Of a DNA stretch of 64,000 nt, positions 57,437 through 64,000 are shown piece after piece; position 1 is the stretch's first letter; each line of letters begins with the position of its first letter. The position numbers and the translations under genes are program-made. The DNA is from Treponema sp. OMZ 838. GTDB lineage: Bacteria; Spirochaetota; Spirochaetia; Treponematales; Treponemataceae. The notes beneath the pieces were generated by a model, which was given only the letters and a program-made list of their open reading frames with translations, had not been told where the DNA came from and did no database searches. Location: NCBI RefSeq assembly GCF_000775995.1, contig NZ_CP009227.1:2400296-2464295 (forward strand), given 5' to 3'.

Positions 57437-57670
57437 TTATAACGCGGGATGGTGTTTCTTATACGGGCTCTTGCTACAGCTGCCGCTTGTCAAACTGAAT
57501 AATGAAGAATATTTCGTTCCACAAAACTTACAGGTATACTGACTTTTTTCAGCCCCCTCATACAGCTCGTGGTATTTTCCTTCCGGATTACGAGAACAAT
57601 GACCGGAAGTTAAACTTGAAACGCTTGAATAGTTTGTACCACACCATTTACAATAAAATTTCTGTGCCAT
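57437..57670 (-). CDS. Small tandem zinc-ribbon protein
   Basis: A 77-residue protein made of two copies of a 40-residue unit. Copy 1 has Cys7, Cys10, Cys25 and His34; copy 2 has Cys47, Cys50, Cys65 and His73/74. Both share the frame CxxCGTxYSSxxSLTSGxCSxxP. This spacing fits two small zinc sites, suited to nucleic-acid or protein binding. AAGGAGATTATT precedes the ATG at 57670. The frame continues upstream to 57835 through a 16-base G tract, so a longer, length-dependent product is conceivable. No family name is certain. Confidence 0.75.
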   Translation of the reverse strand: MAQKFYCKWCGTNYSSVSSLTSGHCSRNPEGKYHELYEGAEKSQYTCKFCGTKYSSLFSLTSGSCSKSPYKKHHPAL

Positions 57671-57814
57671 AATAATCTCCTTTTGGCATTTATTTTTTGA
57701 ATTGAATACGTGTAACCTATTTGTTGTTCCTGTACAAACAGCATGTGCTGAATTTACATGAGCCGTCATTTTGTTAACATCGCTCCAATTCAATGAAATC
57801 TCTTCCATAACTAA

Positions 57815-57830
57815 CCCCCCCCCCCCCCCC
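57815..57830 (-). repeat. Homopolymer G16 tract (C16 on plus strand)
   Basis: Sixteen consecutive G on the coding strand of the zinc-ribbon gene, directly before GTTAGTTATGGAAGAG. It lies between the conserved leader (57902-57998) and the gene. Such tracts slip readily and in T. pallidum control tpr promoters. Confidence 0.9.
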
Positions 57831-57901
57831 TCCAAAAGTCAAGTATGAAAATATTTTTTTGATTCACAAGTGCTGAAATAGTATCTATTGCTCTCAATCT
57901 G

Positions 57902-57998
57902 CGCTTTCCCTTCAATGATTGTCCCAACGACTATACTAATAGCATAGTTAGTCTATCAGGCGATGATAGAGGTAAAAAAATCTTTTTAACAACTGATA
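57902..57998 (-). promoter_or_regulatory. Conserved operator-promoter leader, copy A
   Basis: Minus strand: CTGATA, an 18-nt spacer and TATAGT, with the 19-bp dyad ACTATGCTATTAGTATAGT (57930-57948) covering the -10 and part of the spacer, plus a CTATCA/TGATAG hairpin. It is nearly identical to copy B (61410-61504) over about 95 bp. The far end encodes a remnant ISNNISC-stop resembling the tail of the gene at 61492. Confidence 0.7.
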
Positions 57999-58052
57999 TT
58001 GTTCGATATTGCCACATGGCGGGATTTCAGTCATAGCTTGTTTTCCTTGATT

Positions 58053-58841
58053 TTATTCGTGCGGAGGGGTGAGTACCTCGCTGCTCAATCGATTTACGAC
58101 AATGTGTTCATCTTGTATAGAACTGTCAGAATGCTTTAGTAGTTTTTTTACTGCATTGCTTGCAACGATAAACTGTGCGTTGCTTTGAATATTACAAAAG
58201 GCATTATTTCCGATTTCGGTAACGCTGTCGGGAATTCTGATAACTCCTAAGCGGCTGCACGCACCAAAAGCTTCCTCACCGATTTGAGTAACGCTGTCCG
58301 GTATAGTAATACTTGTTAAACCGGTGCAGCAAACAAAGCTTCTATATTCAATTGAGGTAACGCCTTTTTCGATATTCAATTCCGTTAAACCGGTACAACA
58401 GACAAATGCCCACTCGCCAATCTTACGAACGCTGCTCGGAATTTTGATAGTTTTTAAACTGCTGCAACTCTTAAACGCGAGGTTTCCGATTTCGGTAATG
58501 CCCTGCGGTATGGTGATAGTGCTTAAATGAGTGCAATTAAAGAAAACACCGATACCGATTTTTGAAATACCACTTCCAATAATAACCTCTTTTAAATCGG
58601 TACAATCGCGGAAAAGCCAGTCACCGATTTTAGTAACGTTATCAGGTATAACAATACGTGTGAGACCGCTGCAGCTTTCAAAGGCGTGATGAGCAATTTC
58701 TGTAATTGTATCCGGTAATATAAGACTTCCAGTAAGGTAGGCGCTATTTGTTACGCCGATAACTATCCCGTCTGTGATTTCCAGCAACTGTACATTTGAT
58801 TCTTCTTCAGCAGTAAGCCGTAATGCAGATATCTGTTCCAT
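58053..58841 (-). CDS. Cytosolic leucine-rich repeat protein (TpLRR/BspA type), second copy
   Basis: 262 residues with eight units of about 23 residues following IxIPxxVTxIGxxAFxxCxxLxx (for example ITIPQGITEIGNLAFKSCSSLKT). The N-terminus (MEQISALRLTAEEESNVQLL) repeats that of the upstream LRR protein almost residue for residue, then a short cap before the repeats. Unlike BspA or internalin surface proteins there is no signal peptide, so it stays in the cytoplasm. AGGA precedes the ATG. It lies 12 bp after the other LRR gene and is the last gene of the AAA+-LRR-LRR operon. Likely a protein-binding adaptor; partner unknown. Confidence 0.85.
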   Translation of the reverse strand: MEQISALRLTAEEESNVQLLEITDGIVIGVTNSAYLTGSLILPDTITEIAHHAFESCSGLTRIVIPDNVTKIGDWLFRDCTDLKEVIIGSGISKIGIGVFFNCTHLSTITIPQGITEIGNLAFKSCSSLKTIKIPSSVRKIGEWAFVCCTGLTELNIEKGVTSIEYRSFVCCTGLTSITIPDSVTQIGEEAFGACSRLGVIRIPDSVTEIGNNAFCNIQSNAQFIVASNAVKKLLKHSDSSIQDEHIVVNRLSSEVLTPPHE

Positions 58842-58853
58842 ATTTTCATTATC

Positions 58854-59816
58854 CTATAAATTCGGATTAACGGTAATTTGTCCGTTCTGTAGATCGCTGC
58901 CGCAAGTTTGTAACAGCGCTTTTATCGATTCATTTTTTACGGTAAACCGTGCATCGGGTTTAATATGCGAAAAAGCATCGTATCCGATTTGCGTTAAACA
59001 CTCGGATTTTATGATTATATTGTCTAACCTTTCACAACTGTCAAATGCACCTTCTCCAATTTCGGTAACCCCATCCGGTATGATAACAGTGGTTACATCA
59101 GTACAACCGGCAAGACAATAACCGCCTATTGCGGTAACGTGCTCCGGTATTATGAAAGTCTTTACGGGAGTTGCTTGTATAAGGGTCTTCATATCTTTTG
59201 TATAGAGTACATTATCTTTACTACGATAGACCGAATTCGCTTTATCGACGGTAATATCCATTAAGTTTGTGCAATAACCAAAAGGTCCCATACCGATATC
59301 AGTAACACTGCTTGGTATAATAATATGTGTTAAACTGCTGCAATAGCAAAAAGCTCCCATAGCGATTTTAATAACGCTATCCGGTATGGTAATACTCGTT
59401 ACGCCTCTACATCGGGAAAAAGCCCCATAGCTGATTTCAGCTACACCATAAGGTATGACCACACATCCTGTTGCAACAGCCCGTAAAAGTGTTTTCATAT
59501 CTTTTGTATAAAGTATATTTTCTTGACTGCAATAGGCTGGATTATTGGAATGAATGGTAATACTTGTGAGGTTCATGCAGCGGAAAAAAGCGCCGTACCC
59601 GATTTGAGTAACGCTGTCCGGTATGGTAATGCTTGTTAAACCCGTACAGCCGCTTAATGCTTTTCTCCCGATTTCGGTAATAGTGTCCGGCAATATAAGA
59701 CTTCCGGTGAGGTCGTCTCTATTTGTTACTCCGATGAGTATCCCATCCGTTATTCTCAACAATTGTACATTGGCTTTTTCTTCAGCGGTAAGTTGTAATG
59801 CAGATCTTTGTTCCAT
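58854..59816 (-). CDS. Cytosolic leucine-rich repeat protein (TpLRR/BspA type), first copy
   Basis: 320 residues with eight LRR units (such as ITIPDSVTQIGYGAFFRCMNL) interrupted by two near-identical non-LRR spacers (ENILYTKDMKTLLRAV and DNVLYTKDMKTLIQAT). The spacers suggest duplication of a larger block. The opening MEQRSALQLTAEEKANVQLL is shared with the next gene. No secretion signal. GGAGGACAAT precedes the ATG. It lies 37 bp after the AAA+ gene. The spacers and eight units make a curved platform, with surface residues differing from the second copy, so the two proteins may bind different targets for one ATPase. Confidence 0.86.
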   Translation of the reverse strand: MEQRSALQLTAEEKANVQLLRITDGILIGVTNRDDLTGSLILPDTITEIGRKALSGCTGLTSITIPDSVTQIGYGAFFRCMNLTSITIHSNNPAYCSQENILYTKDMKTLLRAVATGCVVIPYGVAEISYGAFSRCRGVTSITIPDSVIKIAMGAFCYCSSLTHIIIPSSVTDIGMGPFGYCTNLMDITVDKANSVYRSKDNVLYTKDMKTLIQATPVKTFIIPEHVTAIGGYCLAGCTDVTTVIIPDGVTEIGEGAFDSCERLDNIIIKSECLTQIGYDAFSHIKPDARFTVKNESIKALLQTCGSDLQNGQITVNPNL

Positions 59817-59853
59817 ATTGTCCTCCGGTTATGTTCTATACATTACCTATCAG

Positions 59854-61401
59854 TTATGCATTGATACTAAATCCGATCATTTTTTGTACGCCGTTTTTTT
59901 CTTGCTGCATCTGTGCTAATTCAGTAATAATATATTCAGAAGTTATTTTTTCTTGCGGCATAAACCGTGCTTTTCCATAAAGTGCGTTAAAATCCCCCGG
60001 AGTAACGGTTTGCCATTGGTTGAGCTTTTCTATTTGATCAGCATTAAATGACACATTACGAAAATATTTCATCAACAAAGTTTTTATTCCGTTTGCAGAG
60101 AGGGCTTGAAACTTAACCATAATATGAAAGCGGCGCTGCAATGCAGGATCCATGATGCTGCGCATATTGGTAGTGCAAATCAATAAACCGTTAAAGGCTT
60201 CTATCTGCATTAAAAATTCATTGACCATTGTCCGCTCCCAAGTATTTTCTGCATTGAAACGGTTGGTAAAAAATGAATCAGCCTCATCAAATAATAGTAT
60301 CGCATCCTGTCTTTCCGCTTCTTCAAAAGCCTCTTTAATATTCTGTTCACTTTCGCCGACATATTTTCCTAATATATCAGAGGCTTTTTTTAAAATAAGC
60401 TCTTTAGCCAAAGAATTTGCAATATATCGTGCAAATTCTGTTTTACCGGATCCGGGACTTCCATAGAGTAAAATATTTGACGGAAAGTTACTTTTTAGAA
60501 ATTGTACTGCTAAGTTTGAGTACCCTTTTTTTATAGAGTAGCTATTGAGATTAAAGGCAGCGTTTGTTTTTTCTTCTTTTAATGTTCCGGAAAAAAACGC
60601 ATCAAAATTTTTATTGTAAATACAATAAATACTTTCGTCTTCGATATACCCGCTATCTTGCATTAACCCGAATGAAATAAGCTTTTTATCATTCTCAAAT
60701 AAGCTTCTTATTGCTTGTAAAGACGTATTAATACATTTTGCATATAGCGTTATTTTATTTTCTGTATCTTGGAATAATACATCTCCATAAAAATTATAGA
60801 GTTCATAGATTGTCTGTGTTCTATATGCTGCCGTAAGTAATACCGCTTCTTGGTGTGAAAGATGTAAGGTATCAAATAGAAATTCAACAGGAGTTATATC
60901 ATTAAGTATCTTGGTTATCCGTGCTGAAACATTTATTTTCTGAGGAATGATATACGTATCATTGTTATTTATCTTGGTGGAAAAGAAAATAAGCGCGATA
61001 ATTTTAGCAAGGTTTTCTTTCTGCATAAAAACACAACGGCAAAGATTTATCGTAAAAATGGAATCGGTCGTAAAATTATCGATGGCAGCAGCGATTTTCG
61101 TATCTTCTTTAAAATTTACATCCAATTTACTCCCGTATTCAAACGGATGATTGTAATTCTTTCCCGGCGTAAATACCGTTAGCTGTTTTTCCTTTATTCC
61201 TTTTTGAATAAATGCTTGCACAATTGTTTCAGCTTGTGTTTCTTTTTTTAGACGCACAATAAGTGCCTGTAATAACATCAGTAATGATTTATACTTATCC
61301 AGATGTTTGCTATTCGAACATAGATTATAAAGATATCCGGCTACAGCCATACATTCCGGCTTACTTTCATCATCGATAAATCTTATTATATCTGTCTGCA
61401 T
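59854..61401 (-). CDS. AAA+ ATPase of unknown function, first gene of an LRR operon
   Basis: 515 residues. The N-terminal 300 are helical with no recognised domain (residues 1-300; FINLCRCVFMQ-like hydrophobic patches). The C-terminal AAA+ module has Walker A GSPGSGKT (314-321), LGKYVGESEQNIKEAFEEAE, Walker B ILLFDEAD (Asp372-Glu373), sensor 1 CTTNM and an arginine-finger-like RRFHIMVKF. It resembles classic AAA (Cdc48/katanin-like) modules. GGGGGAACT precedes the ATG at 61401, right behind conserved leader copy B. No protease domain. It is followed by two LRR genes, so it could be a remodelling enzyme that uses the LRR proteins as adaptors. Confidence 0.85.
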   Translation of the reverse strand: MQTDIIRFIDDESKPECMAVAGYLYNLCSNSKHLDKYKSLLMLLQALIVRLKKETQAETIVQAFIQKGIKEKQLTVFTPGKNYNHPFEYGSKLDVNFKEDTKIAAAIDNFTTDSIFTINLCRCVFMQKENLAKIIALIFFSTKINNNDTYIIPQKINVSARITKILNDITPVEFLFDTLHLSHQEAVLLTAAYRTQTIYELYNFYGDVLFQDTENKITLYAKCINTSLQAIRSLFENDKKLISFGLMQDSGYIEDESIYCIYNKNFDAFFSGTLKEEKTNAAFNLNSYSIKKGYSNLAVQFLKSNFPSNILLYGSPGSGKTEFARYIANSLAKELILKKASDILGKYVGESEQNIKEAFEEAERQDAILLFDEADSFFTNRFNAENTWERTMVNEFLMQIEAFNGLLICTTNMRSIMDPALQRRFHIMVKFQALSANGIKTLLMKYFRNVSFNADQIEKLNQWQTVTPGDFNALYGKARFMPQEKITSEYIITELAQMQQEKNGVQKMIGFSINA

Positions 61402-61409
61402 AGTTCCCC

Positions 61410-61504
61410 CGCTTTCCCTTCAGTAATTGTCCCAACGACTATACTAATAGCATAGTTAGTCTATCAGGCGGTGATAGAGGTGAAAATTTTTTTAACAACT
61501 GATA
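61410..61504 (-). promoter_or_regulatory. Conserved operator-promoter leader, copy B
   Basis: Minus strand: CTGATA, an 18-nt spacer and TATAGT, with the identical 19-bp dyad at 61438-61456. The start of transcription would be about 25-30 nt before the AAA+ ATG. The upstream end overlaps the last codons (ISC-stop) of the preceding small gene. Confidence 0.72.
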
Positions 61505-61866
61505 GTATTTGAATAGTGTTCATCTTTTTCATAAACGATATTATTGACGGGAAGCTCAAATTTTTTCTCAATAATTTTGGCATGTTTTATTAAAAACCAA
61601 TCGCCATGATATACATAATATTTACCAAGTAATATATTATATGAGACTCTGCCTCTTGGTAATTTCCAATACTCATCTCTGTACCTTTTCGGTAAATAGT
61701 GCAAATAACCATTTTGTTTTAATTTCTCCCATACATTACTATGGTCTTCTTGAGATAGTAGCCATTCACCATATTTTTGTGCAAATGCAATGTCTGTTTT
61801 ATCGACATAAAATAAATCAGATAAATCGGGAAGGAGCCAAAATATACCAACCATACTTAATACCAA
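61492..61866 (-). CDS. Small membrane-anchored protein of unknown function
   Basis: About 124 residues: a hydrophobic start (VLSMVGIFWLLPDLSDLFYV), then a soluble part with aromatic runs (YLHYLPKRYRDEYWKLPRG; YYVYHGDWFLIKHAKIIEKK). No ATG with a ribosome site is seen; TTG at 61866 or ATG at 61854 are candidates. It is in the same frame as the gene just upstream, separated from it only by one TAA (61881-61879), so it may be the second half of a split gene or be translated by restart. Its C-terminus lies within leader copy B. No family recognised. Confidence 0.5.
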   Translation of the reverse strand: MVLSMVGIFWLLPDLSDLFYVDKTDIAFAQKYGEWLLSQEDHSNVWEKLKQNGYLHYLPKRYRDEYWKLPRGRVSYNILLGKYYVYHGDWFLIKHAKIIEKKFELPVNNIVYEKDEHYSNTISC

Positions 61867-61878
61867 TAGCAGGGCATT

Positions 61879-62091
61879 TTAGTTGCCTGCTGATTCTCTC
61901 CTCTGTTCTAAATTATTTTTTTCGATAGCGTCTTTCAAGAAGTCCGTGAATGTTTTTTTATCATGTTGTTTTTGAAACCAATTCGTATTTTTTTCCGCTC
62001 TTTCGAACCGTTTGACCCCAAAAACAGGTTCTATATAATGAGGGCCGCAATTATTAAGCCACTGTTTGCCGCACCAAATAACTTTTTCCAT
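61879..62091 (-). CDS. Small protein of unknown function
   Basis: A 70-residue, charged protein (MEKVIWCGKQWLNNCGPHYI, later ERAEKNTNWFQKQHDKKTFTD). AGGAGAAACACC stands 8-9 nt before the ATG at 62091; the frame to 62121 is longer but unsupported. It ends NLEQRRESAGN followed by TAA, after which the same frame runs on into the next reading frame. Leader copy C with the shared dyad lies about 40 bp upstream. No family recognised; role unknown but under the same putative operator as the AAA+ operon. Confidence 0.55.
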   Translation of the reverse strand: MEKVIWCGKQWLNNCGPHYIEPVFGVKRFERAEKNTNWFQKQHDKKTFTDFLKDAIEKNNLEQRRESAGN

Positions 62092-62130
62092 CGGTGTTTC
62101 TCCTGAATTAAAATTGAACATACACTAGAT

Positions 62131-62190
62131 TTTCACTAATTGTCCCAATGACTATACTAATAGCATAGTCAGTCTATCATGCGATGATAG
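62131..62190 (-). promoter_or_regulatory. Conserved operator-promoter leader, copy C
   Basis: Minus strand: ATGATA, an 18-nt spacer and TATAGT, with the identical 19-bp dyad at 62151-62169 and a CTATCAT/ATGATAG hairpin. The surroundings are more diverged than in copies A and B, yet the promoter boxes and dyad are unchanged. Confidence 0.7.
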
Positions 62191-62355
62191 GGGGGATAAA
62201 AATTTTTAAGCCGGTGTTGTATCTTGATTTTAATGCGGAAAATTGTGAAACAAGAGGTTCTAAATGTTGTGGATGTTGGATGTTTTTTCTAGTTACAAAT
62301 ATCTATAGACAATTTTTCACACACTTTTGCTAAAGCTCCATCATTTCTCTGTCTT

Positions 62356-64000
62356 TTAGCTCATGTTGGTTTGTGCGTTATAGAGGGCGGCATAGACACC
62401 GCCTTTTGCCAATAGCTCTGCATGTGTTCCTTGCTCGCAAATGCCTTCATCATCAACTACTACAATACGGTCTGCACTGCGGATTGTTGAGAGGCGGTGG
62501 GCTATAATCAGTGTTGTACGGCCCTGTGCGAGTTCTTCAAATGATTTTTGAATTTTTATTTCCGTTGCGGTATCAAGAGCTGAAGTTGCTTCATCCAGTA
62601 TTAAAATCGGGGGATTTTTTAAAAAGGTTCGTGCAATCGCAACCCGCTGTTTTTGCCCGCCGGAAAGCTGTACCCCCCGCTCTCCGACAAGCGTATTATA
62701 CCCGTCCGGCATCTGCATAATATCTTCATGAATTTCAGCCCGTTTTGCTGCATGTACTATATCCTGTTCAGAAGCGGCACTGTTTCCATAAGCAATATTT
62801 TCCTTAATGGTATCGGCAAATAAGAAAACCTCCTGTTGCACAATACCGATTTGCCGCCGTAAACTGTGCACGGTAATATCCTGTATATTCCGCCCATCGA
62901 GGGTAATACTTCCTGCGGATGGTTCATAAAAACGGGGCAGTAAATTACATAAACTACTTTTTCCTCCGCCGGACGGTCCTACAAAGGCAATGGTTTGCCC
63001 TGCCTGTATATCCAGCTCGATATTTTGTAATACCGTAACCCCATCTTGATACGAAAACGAAACATCATTATAGCGGATATTTCCATGTGCTGAAGTAATT
63101 TCTACCGCATTATCATGGTCTCTAATACTATCATCTGTTTCCATGAGTTCTTTAAAACGTTTAAAACCCGCCATACCATTGGCGTATAGTTCAATAAAAG
63201 CCGTAAGCCGGCGGATAGGCTGTAAAAATGCACCGGCAAAAAGCGTTACGGTAATAATGTCGGTAAGCGTCATCGTCTGCTGCATAATAAAAAAACCGCC
63301 TGCGGCAATAATCACCAAATGTAACATTGAAATAAGAAACTCTAAACGGCTAAAGAAAAATGCCATATTCCAATAAAAACGTTTTTTTGCCGTATAAAAT
63401 GCCTGATTGTTTTTTTCAAACCGTTCTTGTTCATAGCCTTCATTGGTAAATATTTGTGTTACACGTATTCCGGAAAGAGCGGGTTCAATAGCGGTATTGA
63501 TTGCAGCAGTTTCTTCTTTTACGCGGCGGGACGCTTTCATAATATGTACACGGCAGCGGACAGTGTGAAAAAATGCGATGGGTATAAAGAGCGTCAAAAG
63601 CAGTGCGAGCTCCCATCTGATAGAAGCCATAAGTGCCAGCGAGCCGATCAGCGTTAATACTGAAATAAAGAGGTCTTCCGGTCCGTGATGCGATAACTCG
63701 GTAATTTCGAACAAATCTGTGGTGATGCGGGACATCAGCTGTCCGGTTCTATTGGTATCAAAAAAATGAAACGACTGTTTTTCTATATGGCGAAAAAGAT
63801 CCCGCCGCATATCCGCTTCAACTTTAACGCCGAAAAGATGCCCGAAATACGTTACAAAATACTGAGCAGCACTGCGGATAAGATATAATCCTATCATTAT
63901 TACAATAAATGTATAAAAGGCAGCATAGTCAGCCTTGGGTAAAAAATGCTGTATGCTGTATCTACTTGCCATGGGGAAGATAATATCTACCGCTGCAATA
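62356..64000 (-). CDS. ABC exporter, fused membrane and ATPase domains (MsbA/LmrA-like), 5' end outside window
   Basis: The frame stays open to the window edge, so the N-terminus is missing; the ATG at 63972 is internal. The visible 540 or so residues hold the remaining helices of a type IV exporter (YTFIVIMIGLYLIRSAAQYF; DLFISVLTLIGSLALMASI; LISMLHLVIIAAGGFFIM). The coupling segment RRDLFRHIEKQSFHFFDTNRTGQL comes next. The ATPase follows with Walker A GPSGGGKSSLCNL, signature LSGGQKQRVAIARTFL, Walker B ILILDEATSALD and switch LIIAHRL. Half-transporter topology: it works as a homodimer or with a second gene upstream. The substrate may be a lipid or drug. Confidence 0.92.
   Translation of the reverse strand, partial: IAAVDIIFPMASRYSIQHFLPKADYAAFYTFIVIMIGLYLIRSAAQYFVTYFGHLFGVKVEADMRRDLFRHIEKQSFHFFDTNRTGQLMSRITTDLFEITELSHHGPEDLFISVLTLIGSLALMASIRWELALLLTLFIPIAFFHTVRCRVHIMKASRRVKEETAAINTAIEPALSGIRVTQIFTNEGYEQERFEKNNQAFYTAKKRFYWNMAFFFSRLEFLISMLHLVIIAAGGFFIMQQTMTLTDIITVTLFAGAFLQPIRRLTAFIELYANGMAGFKRFKELMETDDSIRDHDNAVEITSAHGNIRYNDVSFSYQDGVTVLQNIELDIQAGQTIAFVGPSGGGKSSLCNLLPRFYEPSAGSITLDGRNIQDITVHSLRRQIGIVQQEVFLFADTIKENIAYGNSAASEQDIVHAAKRAEIHEDIMQMPDGYNTLVGERGVQLSGGQKQRVAIARTFLKNPPILILDEATSALDTATEIKIQKSFEELAQGRTTLIIAHRLSTIRSADRIVVVDDEGICEQGTHAELLAKGGVYAALYNAQTNMS

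Noticed and set aside
57671-57835. Zinc-ribbon protein starting at 57835 with a poly-Gly N-terminus
   Set aside because: A strong ribosome site sits before the ATG at 57670. The upstream part depends on tract length and has unlikely composition, so it is mentioned only as a possible slippage product.
58053-59816. LRR proteins as secreted BspA-type adhesins
   Set aside because: Both begin with a polar, charged cap and have no signal peptide or lipobox.
57902-62190. The three leader copies as integron attC sites flanking gene cassettes
   Set aside because: The boxes GACTAAC and GTTGGGA resemble attC core sites and treponemes can carry integrons. But the enclosed palindrome is only about 30 bp, the boxes are not complementary, conservation continues past the expected crossover point, and no integrase gene is present. 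A promoter-operator explains the data better.

Overview
This window reads as chromosome of a host-associated Treponema, most likely one of the oral or gut species. The evidence is a run of spirochaete-typical genes: an LptD-like outer-membrane C-terminus, a second-type FliG, a DUF4954 protein, TpLRR/BspA-type leucine-rich repeat proteins, a Met-import operon and a WG-repeat protein. Intergenic stretches are AT-rich and full of palindromes. The species cannot be fixed from the sequence alone.

Layout. 0-5.4 kb: 3' end of an LptD-like gene, a lone ABC-2 type ATPase, a C69 dipeptidase, and a NusG-paralogue/nucleotide-sugar dehydratase pair. 5.4-18 kb: a methyl-accepting chemotaxis protein, an AEC transporter, the iron-sulfur L-serine dehydratase pair, triose-phosphate isomerase, a small secreted protein, a nucleotidyltransferase, the MetNIQ methionine importer and an M20D amidohydrolase. 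18-23.3 kb: two unknown membrane proteins, a HepT/MntA toxin-antitoxin pair, a FemAB-type aminoacyltransferase and DUF4954. 23.8-28.9 kb: a minus-strand operon for Lol-like lipoprotein handling. 29-37.6 kb: a FliG paralogue, an M16 protease, a ParE-like topoisomerase subunit, an M20 peptidase and a KamA-type radical SAM enzyme. 38-47 kb: a giant thioester-type alpha-2-macroglobulin lipoprotein and a surface lipoprotein with near-identical internal repeats. 47-55 kb: a VapB antitoxin with a collapsed VapC, dtd, pth, recA, an ABC ATPase with a DUF4418 protein, tRNA-Pro(GGG), a YibQ-type deacetylase, tsaD and a WYL regulator. 55.5-62.3 kb: an accessory block, all on the minus strand (UDG-like protein, frameshifted WG protein, tandem zinc-ribbon protein, two cytosolic LRR proteins, an AAA+ ATPase, two small unknowns). 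62.4-64 kb: an MsbA-like ABC exporter cut by the window edge.

The most unusual content is non-coding. (1) A two-hairpin element of about 190 bp occurs three times (1610, 11356, 48640). The stem sequences differ between copies but stay fully paired, while the loop core is conserved. (2) A second family of nested palindromes with covarying arms sits at 23630-23787 and 37627-38102, each ending at the stop codon of a minus-strand gene. (3) In the accessory block, a conserved leader of about 60-95 bp carries a promoter and an identical 19-bp dyad. It precedes three transcription units, which suggests a small regulon built around the AAA+/LRR/LRR operon. (4) A 16-base G tract lies just upstream of the zinc-ribbon gene and could be a phase-variation switch.

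Start codons were moved from the longest reading frame wherever a Shine-Dalgarno or promoter argued for it; the reasons are given per gene. Functions rest on recognised motifs and gene context. No database search was run.
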